Assembly: GCA_019245555.1 (NCBI GenBank)
Contig: JAFARH010000443.1
Location: 1 to 6,557, forward strand
Source: Betaproteobacteria bacterium
GTDB taxonomy: Bacteria > Pseudomonadota > Gammaproteobacteria > Burkholderiales > SG8-39
Direction of reading: 5' to 3'
DNA: 6,557 nt
Position 1 is the first letter of the stretch, and every line of letters begins with the position of its first letter. Positions 1-6,066 of this stretch are shown piece after piece. The position numbers and the translations under genes were made by a program. Below the pieces are notes generated by a model, which had not been told where the DNA came from, did not search any database, and saw only the letters and a list, made by a program, of their open reading frames with translations.

Positions 1-102
1 GACCTGCGCGACCTCCGCGCCCGCGGCGGCGCGCGCGTGGCGCTCGATCAGGTCGGTCACCGATTGCGTGGTGTTCGCGTTGATGAGGAGAACGCGCGGC
101 AC
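1..102 (-). CDS. Asp/Glu/hydantoin racemase family protein, N-terminal fragment
   Basis: Only the first 34 residues are present; the gene continues past the left edge. The protein opens with MPRVLLINANTTQSVTDLI, a first beta strand followed by the nucleotide-like loop INxNT seen at the start of Asp/Glu/hydantoin racemases (the family that includes allantoin racemase HpxA and hydantoin racemase HyuE). These cytoplasmic, cofactor-independent enzymes use two cysteines, neither of which lies in this fragment. The usual proline or glycine of the IN(P/G)NT loop is alanine here. The start is a GTG only 5 nt after the TAG of the upstream binding-protein gene, with no convincing Shine-Dalgarno, so translation is probably coupled to that gene. 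Beside allantoin-degradation genes, an allantoin or hydantoin racemase is the best guess, but the fragment alone cannot separate these from aspartate or glutamate racemase, or from maleate isomerase relatives. Confidence 0.78.
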   Translation of the reverse strand, partial: MPRVLLINANTTQSVTDLIERHARAAAGAEVAQV

Positions 103-107
103 GCCCG

Positions 108-1691
108 CTACTTTGCGACGCTTACCGGCGCGAGGTCCTGGTACCAGTTCTGCGCCTGCACGAAGCCCTTCACCTTCGGCGAGAGCGCGCGCGGGCCGAC
201 ATCGTGGGCGACGAACAGAAACAGCGCCTCGTTGACGAATTTCTCGTGCGCTTTGCGGATTGCAGAGAGCTGCACCTCCTGGTCAAAGCTGGCGCGCATT
301 TCCTTGAAGAAGGCATCCATTTCAGCGTCACTGTAGTACCCCCAGTTCGTGCCGCGCGGCGGCACAAGGCTGGAGTCGAGGTGGCGGATGAGCGCGGTGA
401 ACGGGTCCTGGCTGAAATAGGAGGAGTTGGTGGAGGCCGCGCCGCGCGTGGTGGGGTCCTTCGCGCCGGCGCGCCAGTTGGCGAGCAGCGCGTTCCATTC
501 GAGGACCTCGAGCTCGACCTTGATGCCGACCTCGGCCAGGTTTTGCTGGATGAACTCGTTCATGAGCAGCGGCTGCATCTGCCCCGAGCCGGAGGTCGAG
601 ATGATGGCCTTGATGGCGAGCGGCTTCTCCTTGGTGTAGCCGACCTCCTTCATCAGCCGGCGCGCCTCGGCGACGTCGTACTTCACATCGAACGCTGGCT
701 TGCCGAACCACGGGCTCGAGGGCGGCACCATCCCTTTGGCCTCCAGCATCATGCCGCCCAGCAGCTTTTTCATGCCTGCACGATCGATGGCGAGATTCGC
801 GGCTTTTCTCACGCGCACGTCGTTCCAGGGCGAGCCCTCGACGCGGCTGAAGTGCCACGGCCAGATGTGCGGGTAGACGTTGCTCGTGATCTGGAAGCCG
901 GCGGCCTTCAAACTGTCCAGCGCGTCGCCCGGCGGCGCTTCGATCCAGTCCACCTGCCCGGACCGCAGCGCCGCCACCCGCGCCGCCGGATCCGGCACCG
1001 GCAGCAGCACCAGGCGCTCCGCCTTTGGCACACGGTTCTTGTTCCAGTACTCCTTGTTGGGGACGAGCTCGGCGCGCTCGCGCGGCGTGTACTTCTCGAG
1101 CTTCCAGGGCCCGGTGCCCGAGGGGCTTTTCAGGAAATTGTCCCAGCTGCGGCCGACCTTTTCCCATTGCGCCGGGCTCGACATGACGATCCAGCAAATG
1201 CTGAAAGGCAGCAGCGCATCGGGCTCGTGCGTGCGGATCTCGAGCGTGCGCGCGTCGATGGCGCGGTAGCTCTTCACGCTCGGGATGCGGGTGCGGCCCT
1301 GGGCCGCCTGCTTGGGATCGTACTGCGGCGCCTTGTCGTTCAGGATCTTGTCCAGGTTCCACGCCGCAGCCTGCGCGTCGAACGCCGAGCCATCGTGGAA
1401 CTTCACGCCTTCGCGCATCTTGAAGATCCAGACGGTCTTGTCCTTCGCGTCGACCTTCCACTCGGTGGCGAGGCCGGGTACGAGGCCAGACGCCTTGGTG
1501 GCCGAGGAGAGATCCCATAGGATCAGCGCGTCGAACAGGTTGTAGCCGATGAAGCGCATGCCCTCCGCGCCCTGGTCGGTCTGTCCGTTGGGCAGCGGAA
1601 TGTCCGAGGCCGTCATCGCGACGCGGAGCGTGCCCTGGGCGTGAATTCCCGTGGAGAGAGCGAGCGCAGCTAGGAAGAAAAGCGGCCTCAT
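108..1691 (-). CDS. ABC transporter family 5 substrate-binding protein (second of tandem pair)
   Basis: This 527-residue protein is a periplasmic solute-binding component of an ABC importer, of the oligopeptide/dipeptide type (SBP_bac_5). A Sec signal peptide spans about residues 1-18, with predicted cleavage IHA|QG. The mature protein shows the family layout: an N-terminal lobe starting GTLRVAMTA, the segment VWIFKMREGVKFHDG near 87-101, the hinge-like GTGPWKLEKYTPRERAEL near 192-209, ALRSGQVDWIEAP near 241-253, and a C-terminal lobe with STSGSGQMQPL near 365-375. Length is normal for the family. It is clearly paralogous to the upstream gene along its whole length. Its ATG overlaps that gene's stop as ATGA, and GGAG lies just before the start, so the two are translationally coupled. 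Family 5 proteins bind peptides, nickel, opines, sugars and other solutes. The ligand here is inferred, from the adjacent racemase and purine-breakdown genes, to be a ureide or hydantoin-like compound. No permease or ATPase gene is in view. Confidence 0.92.
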   Translation of the reverse strand: MRPLFFLAALALSTGIHAQGTLRVAMTASDIPLPNGQTDQGAEGMRFIGYNLFDALILWDLSSATKASGLVPGLATEWKVDAKDKTVWIFKMREGVKFHDGSAFDAQAAAWNLDKILNDKAPQYDPKQAAQGRTRIPSVKSYRAIDARTLEIRTHEPDALLPFSICWIVMSSPAQWEKVGRSWDNFLKSPSGTGPWKLEKYTPRERAELVPNKEYWNKNRVPKAERLVLLPVPDPAARVAALRSGQVDWIEAPPGDALDSLKAAGFQITSNVYPHIWPWHFSRVEGSPWNDVRVRKAANLAIDRAGMKKLLGGMMLEAKGMVPPSSPWFGKPAFDVKYDVAEARRLMKEVGYTKEKPLAIKAIISTSGSGQMQPLLMNEFIQQNLAEVGIKVELEVLEWNALLANWRAGAKDPTTRGAASTNSSYFSQDPFTALIRHLDSSLVPPRGTNWGYYSDAEMDAFFKEMRASFDQEVQLSAIRKAHEKFVNEALFLFVAHDVGPRALSPKVKGFVQAQNWYQDLAPVSVAK

Positions 1692-3259
1692 TGCTCCATC
1701 CAGACTTTGGTGTAGTCCTGGAACCAGGACTGGGCTTGGGTGAAACCTTTGACTTTCGACGAGTACATCACCGGGTTCAGGTCGTGCACGACGAAGAGGT
1801 ACGGGGCCTCGTCGACGATGAGCTGGTGCGCCTGCGTGGTGCCGCTCGCGAGCGCCGCCGGATCGGTCTCGATGCGCTGGATGATGCGGTCGTAGGCCTC
1901 ACTCTTGAAGTGCCCCCAGTTGGCGCCGTTTGGCCCGCCGTTCCCGGACAGCAGGTAACGCGCCATGGTGGCGATATCAATGGACGGGCTGGAGATGTTG
2001 AGGCCGTCCACGCCGCGCGATTCCTTGCCCGGCGCGCCGTTCCGCCAGGCGTTGAGCACCAATCCCCATTCCACCACCTCGAAGCTGACGTCGAACCCGC
2101 ACGCCGCGACCTGCTGCTGAATCAGCTCGTTCATCGGCAGCGGCTGCATCTGCCCCGAGCCCGAGGTCGAGATCATCACTTTCACCGGGATGCGCTTGCC
2201 CTCATAGCCCGCCGCGGCGAGGAGTTGCTTTGCTTTGGCAGGGTCGTACTTGTACTCCTGCGCGGGCTTGCCGAAGTTCGGGTGCTTTGCGGAAAAGTAG
2301 CCGATCGAGGGTTCGGCCATGCCGCCCACCAGCTTCACCACCGCTTCGCGGTCCACACAGTAGTTGATCGCCTGGCGCACGCGCAGGTCGCTGAACGGCG
2401 CCTTGGTGGTATTGAGCGACCAGGGCCAGTAATGCGGATAGCTATTGGTTGACAGGACATAGCCCGCCGACTTGAGGCTCGGAATAGCGTCAGGTGCCGG
2501 AGCCTCGATCCAATCCACCTGCCCAGAGCGGAGCGCCGCGGTGCGCGTGGTCGCTTCCGGGATCGGCAGCAGCGCGATCTTGTCGAGCTTCGGGATGCGC
2601 GTCCTGTCCCAGTACGCCGCATTCTTCTCGAGCTCCGCGCTTTGCCGCGGCGTCCAGCGCGCGAGCTTGAACGGGCCGGTGCCGGAGGGCGCTTTAGCGT
2701 ACTCAATCCAGTTGCCCGTCTTCTCCCAGCCCGCGGGGCTGGTCATCAGCGGCCAGACCATCAGCATCGGGAAGTAGGAGAGCGGCCTGATGGTGGTCAC
2801 GCTCACCGTGTAGTCGTCGATCTTCGCGTACGACTTGACATAGGGGTTGCGCGCGCGAGTCAGCCCGGCCGCCTGCGGCTCGTACTGCTTCGCCTTGTCG
2901 TTCATGTAGCGCTCCATGTTCCACACGAACGCATCCGCGTTCCACGGCGAGCCGTCGTGGAACTTCACGTCCTTGCGCAGGGTGAACACCCACGTTGAGG
3001 GATCCTTCGCGTCCTGCTTCCACGCGGTGGCGAGTCCGGGCCGCAGGCCCGAGGGCGCCTTGGGGTTCGAGTGGTCCCACAGAATGAGGCTCTCGAACAC
3101 GGGATAGCCCATGAACCGCATGCCCTCGAAGCCGTTGTTCGGCATGCCGGTCGTGGTGGGAATGTCGCCCGCGGTCATCGCGATGCGCAGGGTTCCCTGC
3201 GCGGAGGCGGGCCCTGCAATCAGGGCTGCAGCAAGACATGCAGCAGCGTAGCGAAGCAT
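1688..3259 (-). CDS. ABC transporter family 5 substrate-binding protein (first of tandem pair)
   Basis: This 523-residue periplasmic binding protein of the SBP_bac_5 type is the first gene of a - strand operon. The signal peptide is about residues 1-20, ending PASA|QG. The mature part begins GTLRIAMTAGDIP and carries the family segment VFTLRKDVKFHDGSPW near 91-106, GTGPFKLARWTPRQSAEL near 193-210, ALRSGQVDWIEAP near 242-254 and MISTSGSGQMQPL near 362-374. The last two blocks are nearly identical in the downstream paralogue, whereas the region around 408-450 differs strongly in sequence and spacing. The start is well supported: GGGAGGA sits 7 nt before the ATG and the signal peptide begins there. 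Upstream lies a sigma-54-like promoter with a predicted leader of about 23 nt, which would fit nitrogen-controlled expression. Ligand specificity cannot be read from the sequence; a ureide or hydantoin is inferred from context. Confidence 0.93.
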   Translation of the reverse strand: MLRYAAACLAAALIAGPASAQGTLRIAMTAGDIPTTTGMPNNGFEGMRFMGYPVFESLILWDHSNPKAPSGLRPGLATAWKQDAKDPSTWVFTLRKDVKFHDGSPWNADAFVWNMERYMNDKAKQYEPQAAGLTRARNPYVKSYAKIDDYTVSVTTIRPLSYFPMLMVWPLMTSPAGWEKTGNWIEYAKAPSGTGPFKLARWTPRQSAELEKNAAYWDRTRIPKLDKIALLPIPEATTRTAALRSGQVDWIEAPAPDAIPSLKSAGYVLSTNSYPHYWPWSLNTTKAPFSDLRVRQAINYCVDREAVVKLVGGMAEPSIGYFSAKHPNFGKPAQEYKYDPAKAKQLLAAAGYEGKRIPVKVMISTSGSGQMQPLPMNELIQQQVAACGFDVSFEVVEWGLVLNAWRNGAPGKESRGVDGLNISSPSIDIATMARYLLSGNGGPNGANWGHFKSEAYDRIIQRIETDPAALASGTTQAHQLIVDEAPYLFVVHDLNPVMYSSKVKGFTQAQSWFQDYTKVWMEQ

Positions 3260-3266
3260 GGCGTTG

Positions 3267-3273
3267 TCCTCCC
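3267..3273 (-). promoter_or_regulatory. Ribosome binding site of the first binding-protein gene
   Basis: On the - strand the sequence reads GGGAGGA, followed by 7 nt and then the ATG at 3259. It is one of the two strong Shine-Dalgarno sequences in the window and fixes the start of the operon's first gene. Confidence 0.85.
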
Positions 3274-3292
3274 TTATTGGACCCCGGTGTCA

Positions 3293-3308
3293 CGCAAGCC
3301 GTATGCCA
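3293..3308 (-). promoter_or_regulatory. Candidate sigma-54 (RpoN) promoter of the binding-protein operon
   Basis: On the - strand the sequence is TGGCATACGGCTTGCG. It matches the sigma-54 -24/-12 consensus TGGCAC-N5-TTGC with one mismatch, and the invariant GG and GC are separated by exactly 10 bp. Transcription would start about 12 bp after the GC, near 3282, leaving a leader of about 23 nt that includes the GGGAGGA ribosome binding site. Sigma-54 promoters need an enhancer-binding activator such as NtrC and often serve nitrogen-scavenging genes, which suits a purine-nitrogen importer. The match and its placement are seen; promoter activity is inferred. Confidence 0.55.
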
Positions 3309-3331
3309 TGCGCTTTCGCCCGGCGGGTAGG

Positions 3332-3354
3332 GCGCCGATGCCCTAAATCGGCGC
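3332..3354. promoter_or_regulatory. Perfect inverted repeat, candidate operator
   Basis: GCGCCGAT and ATCGGCGC form a perfect 8-bp dyad around a 7-nt spacer (GCCCTAA). It lies roughly 50-72 bp upstream of the predicted start point of the binding-protein operon and about 240-260 bp upstream of that of the small + strand gene. No T-run follows on either strand, so it is unlikely to be a terminator. A dimeric regulator site is the natural reading. It does not resemble the NtrC site as I know it (GCAC and GTGC half-sites), and I do not recognise the regulator. Confidence 0.4.
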
Positions 3355-3417
3355 GGCCGCCATGCGGGCGGGCACCAAAGGCGGGCGGCACTCGGCGATT
3401 GCTTCGCTCTAGTCCAT

Positions 3418-3451
3418 AAAAGAGGCCCGTCTCAGGGAGAGTACGGGCCTC
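3418..3451 (-). terminator. Rho-independent terminator-like hairpin, - strand
   Basis: Read on the - strand, GAGGCCCGT and ACGGGCCTC form a perfect 9-bp GC-rich stem around a 12-nt loop. The loop can pair three more bases (CTC with GAG) if one base is bulged. TTTT follows directly. On the + strand no T-run follows, so it works in one direction only. The nearest - strand gene ending upstream of it is pucG, whose stop is about 510 nt earlier. The hairpin would therefore end the puuE-pucG transcript and insulate the binding-protein promoter. The T-run is short, so efficiency is uncertain. Confidence 0.6.
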
Positions 3452-3567
3452 AGTGCGCGGCCTCGAACGCGTGCATGGTCGCGCGCTCGGAGTGTGCGCC
3501 CAATCCCTTGCGACACGCTTTCTGAATTGTCATGCCGAGTCCAGGTGCGAATCGTCGGGGAGGCAGC

Positions 3568-3583
3568 AGGCACCCGCCTTGCT
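3568..3583 (+). promoter_or_regulatory. Candidate sigma-54 (RpoN) promoter of the glycine-rich protein gene
   Basis: The sequence AGGCACCCGCCTTGCT contains GGCAC-N5-TTGCT, a match to the sigma-54 consensus TGGCAC-N5-TTGCW at every consensus base except the first. GG and GC are separated by exactly 10 bp. Transcription should start near 3594, giving a leader of about 19 nt that contains the GGAGG ribosome binding site. The same bases can fold into an imperfect hairpin (3563-3585), but as this lies upstream of the predicted start point it would not be in the mRNA. Function is inferred from match and position. Confidence 0.55.
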
Positions 3584-3602
3584 GCATAGGGTGATCTGCT
3601 AT

Positions 3603-3607
3603 GGAGG
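3603..3607 (+). promoter_or_regulatory. Ribosome binding site of the glycine-rich protein gene
   Basis: GGAGG is followed by 5 nt and the ATG at 3613. This decides the start: an in-frame ATG at 3601 overlaps the ribosome binding site and would add only MEVT ahead of a normal signal peptide, so 3613 is preferred. Confidence 0.8.
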
Positions 3608-3612
3608 TCACT

Positions 3613-3975
3613 ATGAAGCCGCGAATCCTTGGAGTCGTAGTCGCAGCCACAATGCTTTGCATATGCGCGGCATCGTTCGGACAAGGCGGCGGGGGCGGCG
3701 GAGGTGGCGGTCCTGGTGCGCCAGGTGGGAACACGAATACGAATCCGGGTGGTGGATCGTCGCCGACGCCCGAAGTGTCCGCGCCGAGCCAGGGCGCCCC
3801 GGGTGCGTCTGACACCGCAGCGCCGTCCCGACGTAGTGCCGGCGGCAGTACCAGTTCGCGGCGAACCGAGCGTAACAATGCCGATTGCGCGCCGAAAAGT
3901 TCTCCGTCTACTCGATGCAACTCTGATTCTGCCCTGCCGGCAGGCGATTCGAGCCGAGATCAATCGACGCGATAA
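3613..3975 (+). CDS. Small secreted glycine-rich protein of unknown function
   Basis: This encodes 120 residues that I cannot assign to a named family. Residues 1-23 are a Sec signal peptide: basic MKPR, a hydrophobic core ILGVVVAATMLCICAA and a likely cleavage at SFG|Q. The mature protein starts with nine consecutive glycines (25-33), written with mixed GGN codons, then a Gly/Pro/Asn/Thr/Ser-rich stretch to about residue 60. The tail is Ser/Arg-rich with two cysteines (DCAPK and TRCNS). It has no further membrane segment or lipobox and looks disordered. A strong GGAGG and a sigma-54-like promoter precede it, which argues that it is expressed. The last 16 bp overlap the 3' end of pucG on the opposite strand. 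The tail has an unusual composition, so a frameshift relative to relatives is possible. Export to the periplasm or outside is the only function-related statement I can support. Confidence 0.62.
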   Translation: MKPRILGVVVAATMLCICAASFGQGGGGGGGGGPGAPGGNTNTNPGGGSSPTPEVSAPSQGAPGASDTAAPSRRSAGGSTSSRRTERNNADCAPKSSPSTRCNSDSALPAGDSSRDQSTR

Positions 3976-5180
3976 GCCGCGCTGGCGGCTTCTGTCACGG
4001 TGGTCCGAGGTGTTTGGCGGCGCTCTCTCGCCAGCACGGCTTCGAGCGCACCGAGCGTTGTCAAGACGGCGTCGAGGCGGGCGTTGTAGCCCATAGTGCC
4101 GATCCGCCAAATCTTGCCGTGGAGCGGGCCGAACGAGGTCCCGATCTCGATATTGAATTCTTCGAGAAGGGTTCGGCGAATCTTCTCACCGTCGGCCCCT
4201 TCGGGTATTTGAACGCCTGTCACGTTGGGCATCTTGTGCTGCCGGTCGCCGAACAGGTTGAGACCCATTGCTTCCAGTCCTGCGCATAGTGCTCGCGAGG
4301 CACGCGCATGTCGCTCGAATGACCGGGAGAGGCCTTCGTCGAGCACGATGCGCCCGCACTCGTGCGCTGCGTAAAGCATGCTGGTTGCTTCTGTATGGTG
4401 GTTCAACGCTTTGTCGGACCAGTAGTCCATGACCATCGCAAGGTCGAAGTAATTGGAGCGGATGACAGGACCCTCGCCATCACCCTCTTCCGAGTGCTTC
4501 AAGCCTTGCTCGACATGCCGACGGCGCTTGATGCACGTCTCCGCACGCGCGTTCAGCGTTAGCGGTGCGATCCCCGGTGGCCCACCGAGGCATTTCTGCA
4601 GGCCGGCGCTTGCGACATCGAGGTGCCATGCGTCGACGGGCAAATCCATGCCACCCAGCGTAGCCGTCGCGTCGACATAGAGGAGCGCATCGTGGTCCCT
4701 GCACGCCCGTCCGAGTGCCTCGAGGGGCTGCGCCATCGTAGTTGATGTGTCGCCGTGACAGACCGCGACGACCTTCGGACGGTGGTGCTTTACCTCTCGC
4801 TCGAGTATTTCGTCCGGGAACACCGTGCCCCACGCGGTCTCTATCGTCTTCACGTCGCCGCCACAGCGACGCGAGATCTCGGCAATGAGGTGCCCGAAAC
4901 GACCGAAAACCGGGACCAGCACACGATCGCCGGGCTCGATCATCGAAACAAGCGCGGCTTCGATGCCGGCACGTGCCGTGCCGTCGATAAGCAATGTCCA
5001 GCGATTCTTGGTCTGGAACACACCGCGATAGAGCTCGGATGCCTCGCTCATATAGCGACGGAATTCAGGATCGAACTGCCCAAGGAGCGGTTCCCCCATG
5101 ACGCGCAGCACCCGTGGGTCGGCATTGATCGGGCCTGGACCCATCAGCAACCGCTGAGGCGGCTTAATGGGGCTAACCAT
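3960..5180 (-). CDS. pucG: (S)-ureidoglycine:glyoxylate aminotransferase (PucG/UGXT type)
   Basis: This 406-residue fold-type I, PLP-dependent cytoplasmic aminotransferase would transfer the amino group of (S)-ureidoglycine to glyoxylate, giving oxalurate and glycine. It starts near the N terminus with LLMGPGPINADPRVL. The cofactor-binding Asp is D170 in LLYVDATATLGG, and the Schiff-base lysine is K196 in SAGLQKCLGGPPG. Two features favour ureidoglycine over alanine as donor: GQFDP at 34-38 and NHHTEA at 260-265, where alanine-glyoxylate aminotransferases have Tyr before HHT. Length is normal. Its ATG overlaps the end of puuE by 8 nt (ATGGTTAG) with no clear ribosome binding site, so translation is probably coupled. 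The extreme C terminus overlaps the convergent small gene by 16 bp. The substrate (ureidoglycine) needs an allantoate amidohydrolase not in the window. A generic alanine/serine-glyoxylate aminotransferase is the alternative, made less likely by the neighbours. Confidence 0.88.
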   Translation of the reverse strand: MVSPIKPPQRLLMGPGPINADPRVLRVMGEPLLGQFDPEFRRYMSEASELYRGVFQTKNRWTLLIDGTARAGIEAALVSMIEPGDRVLVPVFGRFGHLIAEISRRCGGDVKTIETAWGTVFPDEILEREVKHHRPKVVAVCHGDTSTTMAQPLEALGRACRDHDALLYVDATATLGGMDLPVDAWHLDVASAGLQKCLGGPPGIAPLTLNARAETCIKRRRHVEQGLKHSEEGDGEGPVIRSNYFDLAMVMDYWSDKALNHHTEATSMLYAAHECGRIVLDEGLSRSFERHARASRALCAGLEAMGLNLFGDRQHKMPNVTGVQIPEGADGEKIRRTLLEEFNIEIGTSFGPLHGKIWRIGTMGYNARLDAVLTTLGALEAVLARERRQTPRTTVTEAASAAYRVD

Positions 5181-6066
5181 GAGGGTGGTGCTTCAGCCAG
5201 TGCCGCGCAATATCGATCCGCCGCGTGACCCAGACCTTCGGCTTCTTGCTGACGTACGTGAGGAAACGCTCGAGCGCCGCCGCACGACCGGGCCGGCCGA
5301 CGAGCCGACAATGCAGGCCGACAGACATCATGCGGCCGCCTTCGGCGTAGAGGACATCGAACGAGTCCTTCAGGTAGCTGAAGAACTGGTCGCCTGAATT
5401 GAAACCCTGCGCCGTGGCGAAGCGCATGTCGTTCGCATCGAGCGTGTAGGGCACGACGAGCTGCGCCTTGCCATAACGCGTGTCGTACCAGGGCAAGTCG
5501 TCGTTGTAATCGTCGGCGTCGTAAACGAAGCCGCCATCCTCGACCACCAGCCTCCTCGTGTTGGGGCTCGTGCGGCCGGTGTACCAGCCGAGCGGCCGCT
5601 CGCCCGTCAGCCGCTTCTGGATGTCGATCGCCCGCTGCATGTGCTCGCGCTCGAGCTCCAGCGGTGCGTATTGATAGTTGATCCAACGCCAGCCGTGGCT
5701 CGCGATTTCGTGGCCCGCCTCGAGAAAAGCTTCCACGACCGCGGGATGGCGCTCCATCGCCATGGCGACGCCAAAAACGGTGAGTGGCGCGTGGTAGCGC
5801 CTGAAGAGCTCGAGGATGCGCCATACGCCGGCGCGCGCGCCATACTCGTAGAGCGACTCCATCGACATGTGGCGCACGCCTTCGAGTGGCTGCGCGGCCA
5901 CGATCTCGGAGAGGAAAGCCTCGGACGCCTTGTCGCCGTGGAGGATCGAATTCTCGCCGCCTTCCTCGTAGTTGAGGACGAACTGCAGGGCGATGCGCGC
6001 GCCGCCCGGCCATTTTGCCTTCGGCGGCCGCGCGCCGTACCCGACGAGATCACGTGGATAGCTCAA
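5173..6066 (-). CDS. puuE: Allantoinase PuuE, polysaccharide-deacetylase fold
   Basis: The product is a metal-independent allantoinase that hydrolyses (S)-allantoin to allantoate in the cytoplasm; it belongs to the polysaccharide deacetylase (NodB-like) superfamily and is unrelated to the metal-dependent amidohydrolase allantoinases. Numbered from the TTG start (297 residues), it shows YPRDLVGYG at 3-11, WPGGARIALQFVLNYEEGGE at 19-38, IASHGWRWINYQ at 121-132, GRTSPNTRRL at 164-173, VPYTLDANDMRF at 205-216, GFNSGDQFF at 221-229, GLHCRLVGRPGR at 250-261 and RRIDIARHW at 282-290, all typical of PuuE. I chose the TTG because it places MSYPRDLVGYG at the N terminus, as in relatives. The frame stays open to an ATG at 6288, but that would overlap the strongly coding uraD and add a low-complexity Arg-rich extension. 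No strong ribosome binding site precedes the TTG. It overlaps pucG and would be cotranscribed with it. Confidence 0.92.
   Translation of the reverse strand: MSYPRDLVGYGARPPKAKWPGGARIALQFVLNYEEGGENSILHGDKASEAFLSEIVAAQPLEGVRHMSMESLYEYGARAGVWRILELFRRYHAPLTVFGVAMAMERHPAVVEAFLEAGHEIASHGWRWINYQYAPLELEREHMQRAIDIQKRLTGERPLGWYTGRTSPNTRRLVVEDGGFVYDADDYNDDLPWYDTRYGKAQLVVPYTLDANDMRFATAQGFNSGDQFFSYLKDSFDVLYAEGGRMMSVGLHCRLVGRPGRAAALERFLTYVSKKPKVWVTRRIDIARHWLKHHPHG

Larger units (their letters stand above)
3260..3612. other. Divergent intergenic regulatory region
   Basis: These 353 bp separate the binding-protein operon (- strand) from the small secreted-protein gene (+ strand). I find no credible gene in it. 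Reading left to right it holds a ribosome binding site, a - strand sigma-54-like promoter, an 8-bp inverted repeat, a - strand intrinsic-terminator-like hairpin, a + strand sigma-54-like promoter and a second ribosome binding site. The stretch 3452-3562 shows nothing I can name. The predicted start points of the two promoters (about 3282 and 3594) are some 310 bp apart, so one enhancer between them could serve both. Confidence 0.7.

Noticed and set aside
204..1520. Long + strand open frame (438 codons) antisense to the binding-protein gene
   Set aside because: It is Arg/Leu/Gly/His-rich and non-globular, has no ribosome binding site, and lies fully inside a clear family 5 binding-protein gene; open antisense frames are common in GC-rich DNA.
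1691..2452. + strand open frame (253 codons) antisense to the first binding-protein gene
   Set aside because: It has the same shadow composition and no family features; the opposite strand has a full-length recognisable protein.
3372..3393. Two GGCAC repeats as NtrC enhancer half-sites
   Set aside because: They are direct, not inverted, repeats and have no GTGC partner at the usual spacing.
3563..3585. Imperfect hairpin (GCAGCA...TGCTGC) as a leader regulatory structure
   Set aside because: It coincides with the sigma-54 motif and would lie upstream of the predicted transcription start, so the promoter reading explains it better.
3450..3920. - strand open frame of 156 codons with a run of prolines
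   Set aside because: The proline run is the antisense reading of the glycine repeat in the + strand gene, and no ribosome binding site or domain supports it.
3704..4096. Alternative + strand frame through the small gene and into pucG
   Set aside because: It is Arg-rich and overlaps pucG coding sequence. A frameshift joining it to the small gene cannot be excluded, but nothing in the sequence demands it.
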